Part shown: positions 28,851-41,516 of the stretch, piece after piece
How positions within the stretch are numbered: the first letter of the stretch is position 1
How the letters are laid out: every line of letters starts with the position of its first letter
Source: Deinococcus aquaedulcis
Lineage (GTDB): Bacteria; Deinococcota; Deinococci; Deinococcales; Deinococcaceae
NCBI RefSeq assembly: GCF_019693445.1
Contig: NZ_JAHRBL010000001.1
Span: forward strand, 372,001 to 436,000
Direction: 5' to 3'
DNA: 64,000 nucleotides
Position numbers and translations under genes: made by a program
The notes under the pieces: model-generated
Databases searched by the model: none
What the model was told of the DNA's origin: nothing
The model's input: only the letters and a program-made list of their open reading frames with translations

Positions 28851-30236
28851 TCAGTCCAGCGGCAGGCGGACCTGAAAGCGCGTCTCGCCGGGGCGCGAGG
28901 TCACGCTGATCTCGCCCCGGTGGCCCTGCACGATCCGGCGCGAAATATCCAGCCCCAGGCCGCTGCCTTCGCCCACACCCTTGGTGGTAAAGAAGGGATC
29001 AAAGATGTGGGCCCGCACCTCCTCGGGAATGCCGGGGCCGCTGTCCACAATTTCCACCAGCAGGTGCGCGCCGCCTTCGGTCACGGCGCGCACCTGCAAC
29101 TGGCCCCGGCCGCCCAGGGCGTCGGCGGCGTTGGCGATCAGGTTGGTCCAGACCTGATTCAGTTCGCCCGCGCTGGCTTCGGTCATAGGCAGGTCCGGGG
29201 CGTAGTCGCGCTGCACCTGCACGCCGCGCAGGCGGTGGCCCAGCATGGTCAGGGTGCTGTCCAGGCCCCGGCGCACGTCGGTGGGGGCGCGGGGGGCGCG
29301 GTCCAGATGGGTGTGTTCCCCTATGGCCCCCACCAGCGCCGAGATGCGCCCGGTGCCTTCCTCCACCTCGCCAATCAGGCCCGCCAGGGTCAGGTGGGCC
29401 CCCAGGCGGCGCAGCGCGGCGTCCAGGGCGGCCGGGGGCAGGCCAGCGGTCAGCGGGGTCAGGTCCTCTGTGCCCACGCCCGCTTCCACCAGCACCGGGG
29501 CGAGGTCGGGGGCGCTGGTCACGCCCTGGGTCTCCAGCCAGTCCAGCAGCGCGTCTTCCTGCTCGGCGCGGGCCAGGGCCGAGAGGTGCGGCGGCGCCGC
29601 GCGGTCCCGCCCCTCCAGCGCCGCCAGCTGCGCGCGGGTGGGGCCGTCCAGCGCCCAGGCCGCCAGGGCCTGCTCGGCGCTGTTCAGTTCGGCCAGGGCT
29701 TCGCGCAGGCCCCGCGCGGCGCGGCGGCTGGCGGCGGCGGGGTTGTTCAGCTCGTGGGCCAGCCCCGCCGCCAGCCGTCCCAGGGCCAGCAGGCGCTCGC
29801 GCTGCACCTCGTTCTGCGCCGAGTCGCGGATGCGGTCGGCCATCACCGCCACCAGACGGGGACCCAGCGCGGGTGCGCGGCAGAGCAACTCGTCAAAGGC
29901 GCTCTCGGGCACCCGGAACACCCAGGTGGGTTCCAGCGCGCGCGAGGTGGACGGATACACCGTCAGGCGCGAATAGGGCAGCTTGCCGCTCACCTCAAAG
30001 GGCTCGCCCGCGCGGGCCACGTAGCGCGGGCCCAGCAGCCCTTCCTCGTCGCGCCGGGCCTCCACGGCGCCTTCCAGAAACAGCAGCATCTCGGTGGCGC
30101 GGTCGCCCTGCAGGCTCACCACGTCGCCGGGGGCGTAACGGCTTTCGCGGCCCTGCCCAATCAGCCAGTCCAGGGTGTCGTCCGGCAGGTCAGCCAGCAC
30201 GCCAATGCGCCGCAGGGCGCCGCGCAGGGCCGTCAT
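28851..30236 (-). CDS. Sensor histidine kinase with N-terminal cyclic-nucleotide-binding-like domain
   Basis: The 461-residue cytoplasmic kinase has no membrane segment. A cNMP-binding-like beta-roll (about 8-125) contains YAPGDVVSLQGDRATEMLLFLEG. A dimerisation helix follows with phospho-acceptor His161 in ALGRLAAGLAHELNNPAA. The C-terminal HATPase has the N-box NLIANAADAL (about 365-374), DSGPGIP, FDPFFTTKGVGEGSGLGLDI and the final G-box. Start ATG overlaps the stop of the upstream receiver/flavoprotein gene (ATGA). The two are one operon and probably a cognate pair. Confidence 0.88.
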   Translation of the reverse strand: MTALRGALRRIGVLADLPDDTLDWLIGQGRESRYAPGDVVSLQGDRATEMLLFLEGAVEARRDEEGLLGPRYVARAGEPFEVSGKLPYSRLTVYPSTSRALEPTWVFRVPESAFDELLCRAPALGPRLVAVMADRIRDSAQNEVQRERLLALGRLAAGLAHELNNPAAASRRAARGLREALAELNSAEQALAAWALDGPTRAQLAALEGRDRAAPPHLSALARAEQEDALLDWLETQGVTSAPDLAPVLVEAGVGTEDLTPLTAGLPPAALDAALRRLGAHLTLAGLIGEVEEGTGRISALVGAIGEHTHLDRAPRAPTDVRRGLDSTLTMLGHRLRGVQVQRDYAPDLPMTEASAGELNQVWTNLIANAADALGGRGQLQVRAVTEGGAHLLVEIVDSGPGIPEEVRAHIFDPFFTTKGVGEGSGLGLDISRRIVQGHRGEISVTSRPGETRFQVRLPLD

Positions 30237-31891
30237 ACGTGCGCCAGGTACTGATGCACGAAGGAAATGGCCACCGAGCCCTCGCCCACCCCAGACGCCA
30301 CACGCTTGACCGAGCCCCGGCGCACATCGCCCACGGCAAAGACGCCCGGCAGGCTGGTTTCCAGCAGCCCCGGATCGCGGTTCAGGGGCCAGCCGTCCGG
30401 ACGTTTGCCCCCGCGCATCAGGTCCGGCCCGGACAGCACGAAGCCCTGGGGATCGCGTTCCAGCGTGCCCGCCAGCCACTCGGTGCCCGGCACCGCGCCA
30501 ATGAAGATAAACAGCGAATTGGCGCTGAGGGTGGTGGTCTCTCCGGTGGCCGAACAGTGCACGTCAATGGCTTCCAGGCGCTCCTGGCCGTGCACGCCCA
30601 CCACGCTGCTGTTCAGCTCCACGCGGATGTTCGGGGTCTGCTCAATCTGTTCAATCAGGTACTGCGACATGCTGGCCGCCAGCGACCCGCCGCGCACCAG
30701 CAGCACCACCTCGCGCGCGTAGCGCGAGAAGTTCATGGCCGCCTGCCCCGCCGAATTGGCCCCGCCCACGATGTACACGGTTTCGTCCTTGCAGGCCAGC
30801 GCCTCGGTGGTGCCGGCGCCGTAGTACACGCCCGCGCCCTGCAGGGCGGCGAGCCCCGGCACGTCCAGCGCGCGCCACTGGACCCCAGTCGCCAGGATCA
30901 CCGCGTGCCCACTGACCGATGAGCCATCGGCCAGGTCCAGCACCCGGTAGGGGCCGTCGGCGCGCAGGGCGGTGACCGTCTGCGTCACGATTTCCACGCC
31001 AAAGCGCTTGGCCTGCGTCACCGCCTCCTGTGCCAGCCGACTGCCAGAGATGCCGGTGGAAAAGCCCAGGTAGTTCTCAATGCGCGAACTCAGGCCCGCC
31101 TGCCCACCGGGGGCCTCGCGCTCCACCAGCAGCGTGCGCAGCCCCTCCGAGGCGCCGTACACCGCCGCCGCCAGCCCGGCCGGGCCGCCCCCCACGATCA
31201 GCAGGTCGTAGAAGTCCTGTTCGGCGCGGGTGTGCAGGCCCACGTGTTCGGTCAGCTCGGCCGGCGTGGGGGCCGAGAGCCGGGTGCCGTCCGGCAACTC
31301 CACCAGGGGTAGCCCGGCGCGGGCCTCCGGGGTGGCCTGCAGGCGGGCCACATCGGGGTTGCTCCCCTCCACATCCAGCCACAGGTAGGGGACGTGGTTG
31401 CGCGCCAGGAATTCGCGCAGTTCGTAGGCGCGCGGCGACCAGCGGCTGCCCAGCACCCGCACCCCTTCAAAGGCCGGGCGGTAGCTGCTTTGCCACTCGG
31501 CCAGCAGCTCGTCCAGCACCGGGTACAGCCGCTCTTCGGGTGGGTCCCAGGGTTTCAGCAGGTAGCGGTCTACCCCCGCCTGGTTGATGGCGCGGATGGC
31601 GGCGTCAGTGTCGGCGTAGGCAGTGAGCAGCACGCGCCGGGCGTCGGGGAACAGCGGCAGGGTGGCGCCTAGAAAGGCCACGCCGTCCATCTCTGGCATG
31701 CGGTGGTCCGAGAGAATCAGCGCCACGGGCACGCCCCGTTCGGCCAGGGTGCCCAGCGTCTCCAGGGCCTCGGGTCCGGAGGCCGCGCGCAGCACGCGGT
31801 AGTCCTGGCGGTAGCGGGCCCGCAGGTCGCGCTCCACAGCCCGCAGCACCTGGGGGTCGTCATCAACAATCAGCAGGACGGGGGTGGGCAT
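30233..31891 (-). CDS. Receiver domain fused to thioredoxin-reductase-like flavoprotein
   Basis: The 552-residue, three-part protein starts with a response-regulator receiver (1-125). The acidic pocket is Asp10-12, the phospho-acceptor is Asp62 in LILSDHRMPEMDG, with Thr90 and Lys113. A short thioredoxin/glutaredoxin-like fold follows (about 142-215, VRVLGSRWSPRAYELREFLA) with no CxxC. The rest (about 225-552) is FAD/NAD-binding thioredoxin-reductase-like, with GGGPAG (234-239) and GGANSAG (376-382). Where thioredoxin reductase has CxxC the sequence is YYGAGTTEA (356-364), so it cannot reduce thioredoxin that way. An output in which phosphorylation gates a flavoprotein, or redox state gates signalling, is inference. 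Confidence 0.88.
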   Translation of the reverse strand: MPTPVLLIVDDDPQVLRAVERDLRARYRQDYRVLRAASGPEALETLGTLAERGVPVALILSDHRMPEMDGVAFLGATLPLFPDARRVLLTAYADTDAAIRAINQAGVDRYLLKPWDPPEERLYPVLDELLAEWQSSYRPAFEGVRVLGSRWSPRAYELREFLARNHVPYLWLDVEGSNPDVARLQATPEARAGLPLVELPDGTRLSAPTPAELTEHVGLHTRAEQDFYDLLIVGGGPAGLAAAVYGASEGLRTLLVEREAPGGQAGLSSRIENYLGFSTGISGSRLAQEAVTQAKRFGVEIVTQTVTALRADGPYRVLDLADGSSVSGHAVILATGVQWRALDVPGLAALQGAGVYYGAGTTEALACKDETVYIVGGANSAGQAAMNFSRYAREVVLLVRGGSLAASMSQYLIEQIEQTPNIRVELNSSVVGVHGQERLEAIDVHCSATGETTTLSANSLFIFIGAVPGTEWLAGTLERDPQGFVLSGPDLMRGGKRPDGWPLNRDPGLLETSLPGVFAVGDVRRGSVKRVASGVGEGSVAISFVHQYLAHV

Positions 31892-31900
31892 GGTGGCCCC

Positions 31901-31906
31901 AGCCTA
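31901..31906 (-). promoter_or_regulatory. -10 box of the receiver/flavoprotein-kinase operon
   Basis: TAGGCT on the minus strand, 9 bases before the ATG at 31891. Confidence 0.5.
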
Positions 31907-32137
31907 CGCTCCGGCGGCGTGTGAGGGCTACGGCCTGGGCGGCTGGAGCGCCTGAGACAGCCGTCCCCTTCCGGCCCGTCCAGGGAAGCTGCTGTTTGGC
32001 GTAGCGACGGGGTCGAGGTCAACGCTTGGCAGAGCACCGTGGCTCCTGACCTGTACATGAGATCAGCACTGATTTGGCCACGGTTGGTCCTCGAACTACA
32101 AGCGACAAGAGCCTTCACAAGGCGTGAATCTGCCCTG

Positions 32138-32335
32138 ATGTCCTCTCGGTTTGAGCTGATTCGGCAGGTGAATCTATATGCCGCAGTATCACATGACCGC
32201 CCCTGGTATCAGAGGCCTCAGGCCCTTTTTTGGATTCTTGAAATCATTGAAGAAATAAGCGCAATGACAATAGCCCTATTCGAACGGTTTAAAATCAATC
32301 GTTCATTTCATTCATTTGCGGCGACTAACAAATGA
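32138..32335 (+). CDS. Possible small protein, 65 residues
   Basis: An open frame in an AT-richer patch encodes a plausible amphipathic/hydrophobic peptide (ELIRQVNLYAAVSHDRPWYQ, ALFWILEIIEEISAMTIALF). I see no ribosome site or -10 box at the ATG, and the frame extends upstream without a better start. It may be real, a remnant, or chance. Confidence 0.3.
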   Translation: MSSRFELIRQVNLYAAVSHDRPWYQRPQALFWILEIIEEISAMTIALFERFKINRSFHSFAATNK

Positions 32336-32341
32336 TATTCT
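32336..32341 (+). promoter_or_regulatory. -10 box of the small gene at 32348
   Basis: TATTCT lies 6 bases before the ATG. Confidence 0.5.
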
Positions 32342-32347
32342 CCTTAA

Positions 32348-32608
32348 ATGTTAATTCTTCAAGGCCTTTACCAAATCCCTCCAACTAAACGAATGACGCT
32401 CTTTGCTGAACAGGCGCGGCCACTGACCGGGGTGCTCGCCCACGATCTTCACGCTGTGGAAGCGGCTTGCGCGCTGAATGCCGGGCAGTGCGAGGTTCAG
32501 GTCAACACGGTGTTCGGCTGGATGCGCGGCACGCTGACAGAGAGGACGCACACCCGCTTCCGCCTGCGCGCATTCGAGGGGCACCTTTCGTTCTTACCCC
32601 GGGGCTAA
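32348..32608 (+). CDS. Hypothetical protein, 86 residues
   Basis: No family recognised. A leaderless TATTCT box six bases upstream selects this ATG; an internal ATG at 32393 (MTLFAEQARPL) is an alternative. The first 25 codons are AT-rich, and the rest (VLAHDLHAVEAACALNAGQC, VNTVFGWMRGTLTERTH) match normal genome composition. The sequence looks like a compact alpha/beta domain without signal peptide. It converges on the small minus-strand gene at 32686. Confidence 0.55.
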   Translation: MLILQGLYQIPPTKRMTLFAEQARPLTGVLAHDLHAVEAACALNAGQCEVQVNTVFGWMRGTLTERTHTRFRLRAFEGHLSFLPRG

Positions 32609-32685
32609 TACCGGCCCCTGGTGCGCTGCCGTCCATGTTTCCGGCAGACCCACAGAGGCTGGATGCCGAACGCCACAGATGGCAT

Positions 32686-32886
32686 TTAAGGCGAGTGGGA
32701 CAGCATGATGTCGTCCCGTCGGCGCCCCGCTTCCTGAGCCGACATCCCACAATCCATCAGATACGCTTCCACGGCTGCACCTGCGGTCGTGAGCGCTTCT
32801 TTCTCTGTGCCGGTTCCGCTCGCCACCATCAGGTAGAGCCGAAATAAATGTTCTGCGGTCGCAAACGCCACTCGGTGGGTGTCCAT
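32686..32886 (-). CDS. Small helical protein, 66 residues (paralogue of 33143-33364)
   Basis: An AGGAGG box four bases before the ATG makes this a convincing gene. The product is all-helical and soluble (RVAFATAEHLFRLYLMVASG, AAVEAYLMDCGMSAQEAGRR). It aligns by eye with the 73-residue product at 33143-33364 over most of its length; the shared core is A-(V)E-x-Y-L-x-D-x-G-(M/I). No known family recognised. It is one of three minus-strand small genes separated by gaps of about 250 bases. Confidence 0.62.
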   Translation of the reverse strand: MDTHRVAFATAEHLFRLYLMVASGTGTEKEALTTAGAAVEAYLMDCGMSAQEAGRRRDDIMLSHSP

Positions 32887-33142
32887 TGATCCTCCTGAGG
32901 ATGTGGGTTTCGCGCGGGCCCACGTTTTCGTTTTGAAGCCCAGCCATGCCCCAGGACACTTCTCGCCTACCTTGCGGGGGTGGCTTCAGGGCGCAGCGGT
33001 GAGACATGAATGGGCAGGGGTTTCGCAGAGACGTTGCCCGGTTGGTCAAAGAACGGCGCCGTGCAGTGGCTTGCCGCGCGCACCGTCCACATCTATCTGC
33101 CGCAAGGTGTGCCTCTCTGTGGACATGGCCTCATGACCCGCC

Positions 33143-33364
33143 TTAGTTCTTGAGTTCCGTACTCAGGCCCGCTTTGAGCGCCTGCTTCGCGCCTTCCAGG
33201 TACGGGGCGGCGGCAGCGTCCACAATACCCAGATCGCTCAGATAGAGTTCTGCGTGCATGATCCCGGTTGCGCGAGCGGCGTTGGAGGTTTTCTGCTGAA
33301 GCAGTGCGATGGCATACCAGGTGGAGGCAATCATGCGCACGGAGGCGTAAATAAGATGATCCAT
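33143..33364 (-). CDS. Small helical protein, 73 residues (paralogue of 32686-32886)
   Basis: The ATG at 33364 follows AGGAG by six bases. The product begins MDHLIYASVRMIASTWYAIA and contains MHAELYLSDLGIVDAAAAPY, matching the paralogue's AVEAYLMDCGMSAQEA. It ends in a Lys-containing helix. No signal peptide or membrane segment is certain, although the first helix is fairly hydrophobic. A possible promoter (CTGACC-17-TATAGG) lies at 33472-33500 on the same strand. Function unknown. Confidence 0.62.
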   Translation of the reverse strand: MDHLIYASVRMIASTWYAIALLQQKTSNAARATGIMHAELYLSDLGIVDAAAAPYLEGAKQALKAGLSTELKN

Positions 33365-33471
33365 CAGCTGCTCCTGCGGCTCTCCTGAAGAGCGTCGGTT
33401 ACGTTTCCCATGTGGTCGCCAGAAAGGCGGGGCGATTCGCTGGGGTGGCGTGTGCAAACGTGTGTTGCCCG

Positions 33472-33500
33472 CCTATAGGCGCTCCTCACGTCGAGGTCAG
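33472..33500 (-). promoter_or_regulatory. Candidate -35/-10 promoter of the small gene at 33364
   Basis: CTGACC (33500-33495), 17 bases, TATAGG (33477-33472) on the minus strand, about 110 bases before the ATG. Confidence 0.45.
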
Positions 33501-33609
33501 ACCCCAAGGTACAAAAACGGCCCTGGCGCAGCCAAGCGCGAGGGCTCCAGGCGTGCCCTGGAGATGTCCGTGCTGGGCCAACGTGAAGGCGGAACAGCCG
33601 GCGGGCAGC

Positions 33610-33861
33610 TCAGGTCGCCGGGGCAGCGGAGACGCGTCGCACCCCGCTCGTTAGGGCCAGGTGGCCGGTCAGCTCGGCATGGTGTGCGGCGGTGATTGGG
33701 AGCACGACGCGCCCTTTGAGATACAGGTCGGCGGCACTGTGGACGCTCAGCTGCTGGACATCTTTGAGCAAGACGGTGTAACTGCGGTCACCCGTACTGA
33801 AGCGCACCTGATCCATGGTACCGGGCACCCAGGAAAACGTCACGGAAGACGCAGGGGGCAT
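33610..33861 (-). CDS. Hypothetical protein, 83 residues
   Basis: The ATG at 33861 has GAGG five bases upstream. The product has a beta-rich first half (SVTFSWVPGTMDQVRFSTGD, SYTVLLKDVQQLSVHSAADL) and a short second half (LKGRVVLPITAAHHAELTGHL). No family recognised, and no signal peptide. It is the first of three similarly spaced minus-strand small genes and is not visibly related to the other two. Confidence 0.55.
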   Translation of the reverse strand: MPPASSVTFSWVPGTMDQVRFSTGDRSYTVLLKDVQQLSVHSAADLYLKGRVVLPITAAHHAELTGHLALTSGVRRVSAAPAT

Positions 33862-34544
33862 AAGGACCTCACTTTGTCAGAGTCAAAAGCGTGAACTCGA
33901 ACACGTCATCTTACGCCCCGGTTATGAGTGTGGGACTCGTGCCTCCCCCGGCTGAATTCCACGCTCTTGGCCCGTCCTGTTTGCCAGTGGCGGGCCCAGA
34001 TCACTGTTTAGGCAGGGCGTCCGGCGATTGATGCGGGGCACAGGAGACGCTCAGCTGGTCCTGTCCATCCTGCTCATCGCCACATTGACGGCGTACACCG
34101 GGGCTGCCACTGTTCAATGACCAGAACGCTCACGGCCAGACGGCAGCTTCCCTGACCGGCACAGCTCCGGATGGACCCCGGGTTCAGCGCGGCTGTGGCC
34201 TAAGGCCTAGACTGTCGCCTCTTCTCTGCGGCGGCGCTTGGCGCATCCCCCGGTCAGCATCGCGACGAGACCCGAAAGACAAGATGTCTCTTGCAAGAGT
34301 CGCTGCAGCCACAAGACATCCCGGCCTGACCAAGCGTTCAAGGCGTTCTCGCGCTACACCTTCCCAACCTACGTGAAGGCCGAGAATGCTGCATTCCAGA
34401 AGCCAATCGTGACAATTTTGATAGGCCAGTCCACGAATACTCAAAGCGCATTTATAGCCCTTTCGTGCTGCCTTTGGAAGGCGGAGGTTGATGGCTTCTC
34501 TTCAAGCCGGTCTCCGCCTGTTCCTGTCTCCATTCGGAGGATTC
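33862..34544. other. Intergenic region, no supported gene
   Basis: About 680 bases. A 29-codon plus-strand frame at 34030-34119 encodes a membrane-like stretch (VLSILLIATLTAY) and could be a remnant of a larger gene. The promoter of the binding-protein gene must lie near 34410-34460, where AT-rich sequence occurs, but no clear box pair was found. Confidence 0.35.
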
Positions 34545-35702
<1,158 letters not shown>

Positions 35703-36179
35703 AGATTCTGGCAATTTGAGGACGGTCGGAGAGTGGCCGCCCAGGGTCCCCACGGGCTGCAGGGCGGCCCTCTCATCCTGTCTATGCCGCTGCCACCGGC
35801 AGACATTCACCCCGTTCGACCCAGCGCCAGAGGAGGGCTTGCCTTCACTGCCGCTGGGTTCGGCGGCCATAAGAGCCTCCTGTGATTCCCAAGCCAGTGA
35901 GGAACAGGGCAGGGGTGCGCCATCTCCCCGTCTTTCTTGTCTTCGCTTTGCGATACAGCTTCCGCGAGTCCGCTCCCGCCTTACCTTCGGGAACAACCGG
36001 GTCATTCACGCGGTGTTCGTAGGTACCACCAGCGCCCGCTCCCATTCGCAGGCGTTACGCCCAGGGTCGCGGCGGTGGCCTGAACGCTCAAGACCAGGTT
36101 AAGGCGCAGGGAAGGGGCCAGAGGGGCAGATGGTGCGCCCGCCTACGCCGGGCGGCGCCCGAACGCGGCAGCATCGGCC
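35703..36179. other. Intergenic region, no supported gene
   Basis: About 475 bases. No coding region, terminator or repeat I can support. Confidence 0.3.
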
Positions 36180-36911
36180 ATGCTGCCCGGCTCTCCATCT
36201 GCACTGCGCCTGATTGCCCTGCCGCTGGCCCTGCTGGGTGTGGCCCTGGCCCACTACGCCGCGCCTTTGCCCCTCAGTGCGGTGGCCCCGCCCCGCGCGC
36301 AGTTTGGCCTGCCGTTCGCCGGACCCCCGGGCCCAGATACGTGGCTTCTGGGGCAGGGCTACGGCAACACCACCGGGGCCTACCGCCAGCGCCGCAGCAC
36401 CTACGGCAACCTGCAGGGCATTCACGCGGGGCTGGATTTCAGCGCCCCGTGCGGCACACCGGTCCGGGCCATCGGGGACGGTGTGGTGGCCGAGGTGGAC
36501 GGGCCCCACGGCAGCCCGCCGCACAACCTCGTGATCAACCACGCGGGCAACCTGTCGAGCCTGTACGGCCACCTGCGTGTCCGCTCGCCGCTGCGGGTGG
36601 GGCAACAGGTGAAGCGCGGGCAGGTGGTGGGCGAAAGCGGCGACTCGCAGGGCACCTGCGTGAGTGCCCCGCACCTGCACCTGGAACTGCGGGACCGCTC
36701 GCACCAGCGGTTTTTCAATCCGCTGCCCTACATCGCCGCCGACTGGAACACCCTGGCGCTGGCCGGTTCCTTTGGGCGCGGCTATCAGTACGACCTGACC
36801 CAGCCCCGAAAGTGGCAGTCCCCCGACAGCCAGCCCCCGGCCCTGCGCGGCGGCGCCCTGCTTAACGAGTTCAGAAATCCCTGGCCGCCAGCCCCCGGGG
36901 GGGCGCGGTGA
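36180..36911 (+). CDS. M23-family (LytM-like) metallopeptidase
   Basis: The 243-residue exported protein has an N-terminal signal or anchor (LIALPLALLGVALA). The zinc sites of a LytM domain are present: His82 and Asp86 in HAGLDF, and His165/His167 in HLHLEL. The glycine-rich loop GDGVVAEVDGPHG and YGHL (His131) also fit. With all metal ligands intact it should be an active peptidoglycan endopeptidase. The next gene starts inside its stop (GTGA), so the two are coupled. Confidence 0.88.
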   Translation: MLPGSPSALRLIALPLALLGVALAHYAAPLPLSAVAPPRAQFGLPFAGPPGPDTWLLGQGYGNTTGAYRQRRSTYGNLQGIHAGLDFSAPCGTPVRAIGDGVVAEVDGPHGSPPHNLVINHAGNLSSLYGHLRVRSPLRVGQQVKRGQVVGESGDSQGTCVSAPHLHLELRDRSHQRFFNPLPYIAADWNTLALAGSFGRGYQYDLTQPRKWQSPDSQPPALRGGALLNEFRNPWPPAPGGAR

Positions 36912-37885
36912 AGCGGGCCATGATCAAACGGGTCCTGACCCTGGCCGCGCTGCTGACGGCGCCGGTCCTGGCCGCCACCCTGCCGTCGCGCGCGGTGCTG
37001 AGCGGCGAATGCTGCCCCGGCGTGGTCTGGACCCCCGATTCGCGTGCCCTGCTGTTTCTGGACGGGCCTCCGGCGCGGGGCCGCACCGCGATCTATCAGG
37101 TGAGCGCAGGCGGGGGGACCGTCACCCAGCGCTTTTCCAGCGTGGCCTTTTTTTCCCCGGCCCTGAAATGGGCGGTGCGGCCCGGAGGCGGCGAGGCCAC
37201 AACCCTGGAACGGTTGGCCGACGGGCGGCGCTTCACCCTGCCCACGCGTGGGGCCGATGTGACCTGGAACCGCGCCGAAACCCGGGTGGCCTATACGCGC
37301 AGCGATACCACCGGCAACTTTGATCGCCGGGCCTCGCGGGTGTTCGTGGCCGATGTCTTCAGCGCGCCCCGGCAGGTCGCCACGCTGTATGGCGGTGGCG
37401 TGAGCGCCTGGCTGAGCGACGCCACGCTGCTGTTAAGCGGCAAGCCCACCCCCCAGGCCCGGGACCGCGAACTGTTCACCCTGGACATCCGCAGTGGCGC
37501 CCGCCGGGTGCTGCGGCAGGCCCTGAATCTGCGCGCCGTGACGGTCAGCCCGGATGGCCGGTTTGTGGCCTACACCATTGCCTTTGATTCGGCGGCCAGA
37601 AACGGCCTGTGGGTCCAGGCCACGGCGGGGGGCACACCACGCGAACTGAACGATTACGGCTCGTACCGCTGGCGGGATGGGGGCCGCCTGCTGCTGATTC
37701 CGCTGAACGCGGCAGGAGGGCCCCACGTGCTGCGGCAGTACACCGTGCAGACGGGTGCCTGGGCCACCCTGGGGGACCTGGGTGATCAGGTGCGCCAGAG
37801 CGACTGGGGCGTCAGCCCGGACGGCGCGCAGCTGAACTTCCTGAGCGCCAAAGACGGGAATGTCCGGGTGGTGCGCTTGCCGTAA
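36908..37885 (+). CDS. Secreted TolB-like beta-propeller protein
   Basis: The 325-residue product has a signal peptide (VLTLAALLTAPVLAATL). Repeated propeller blades follow, with TolB/WD40-like PD motifs: VVWTPDSRALLFLD, VTWNRAETRVAYTRS, VTVSPDGRFVAYTI and WGVSPDGAQLNFLS. Cys-Cys (GECCPG) lies near the mature N-terminus. It starts at a GTG overlapping the peptidase stop, which suggests joint work at the cell wall. The binding partner is unknown. Confidence 0.8.
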   Translation: MKRAMIKRVLTLAALLTAPVLAATLPSRAVLSGECCPGVVWTPDSRALLFLDGPPARGRTAIYQVSAGGGTVTQRFSSVAFFSPALKWAVRPGGGEATTLERLADGRRFTLPTRGADVTWNRAETRVAYTRSDTTGNFDRRASRVFVADVFSAPRQVATLYGGGVSAWLSDATLLLSGKPTPQARDRELFTLDIRSGARRVLRQALNLRAVTVSPDGRFVAYTIAFDSAARNGLWVQATAGGTPRELNDYGSYRWRDGGRLLLIPLNAAGGPHVLRQYTVQTGAWATLGDLGDQVRQSDWGVSPDGAQLNFLSAKDGNVRVVRLP

Positions 37886-37964
37886 GAGGAGGCCCGGGTC
37901 CGGCTAGCCTGCACCTCTCCGATCAGCTGAACATTGATGGGCCGCCACGCGCTTGGGTAAGCAG

Positions 37965-38123
37965 GTGCGGGCGGTCCGCAGGCCGCTGGGAGAGGAGCAG
38001 TCAGCCCTGCTGCTAAACGCCGTTTGGACGTTTGCCAAAGGGGACGATGATCTCTACCGCGTCGCCGTGGTGTCCTTCACGCAAGCTCTATCGCTGGCGG
38101 TGGCCCCTATGAAGGGTGACTGA
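37965..38123 (+). CDS. Possible small protein, 52 residues
   Basis: An open frame starting at GTG (or TTG 37953) gives RPLGEEQSALLLNAVWTFAK, then DDDLYRVAVVSFTQALSLAV, a plausible soluble helical peptide. A TAGCCT box at 37903-37908 could be its promoter, but it is far from the start and there is no clear ribosome site. It may also be a remnant of a longer gene. Confidence 0.32.
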   Translation: MRAVRRPLGEEQSALLLNAVWTFAKGDDDLYRVAVVSFTQALSLAVAPMKGD

Positions 38124-38429
38124 CAGGCCGAGCGCCCTGCGTGGCTGGTCCAGCCCGCTCCCCACAAGCTACGGCGCAGAGATGCCCGGAGGACCACGCT
38201 TGCCGTCCGGCGAGTGGGCGAACTCGGGGCGCCAGAGAACCACCAGCACCGCTCAAGCGAAGGGCATTCACACCCCTTTCACCCGCTCTCATCTGGCCTA
38301 TGGTCCCCTCCTGGCCCCACCTGCTAGACTGTCTCGTTTCAGAAGCGGAGGGGTGACCTTACGCATTCAGCAGAATCCTGGGCGGCCCGAAAAAGCCCTG
38401 CTGGCCGCACCTTTCAAGGAGTTCCCACC
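38124..38429. other. Upstream region of uvrA
   Basis: About 300 bases without a gene. A TAGACT box at 38325-38330 is a candidate -10 for uvrA, giving a leader of about 90 bases. No good -35 is visible. A palindromic Deinococcus damage-response motif was looked for and not convincingly found. Confidence 0.35.

Positions 38430-41512
<3,083 letters not shown>

Positions 41513-41516
<4 letters not shown>

Noticed and set aside
34184..34444. 86-codon minus-strand frame upstream of the LivJ-like gene
   Set aside because: No initiation signals; Arg-rich product typical of non-coding high-GC DNA, and it would occupy the likely promoter region.
38375..38395. Possible radiation/desiccation response motif upstream of uvrA
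   Set aside because: The best match (TTACGCATTCAGCAGAA) agrees with the 17-base consensus at only about 9 positions and is not palindromic.
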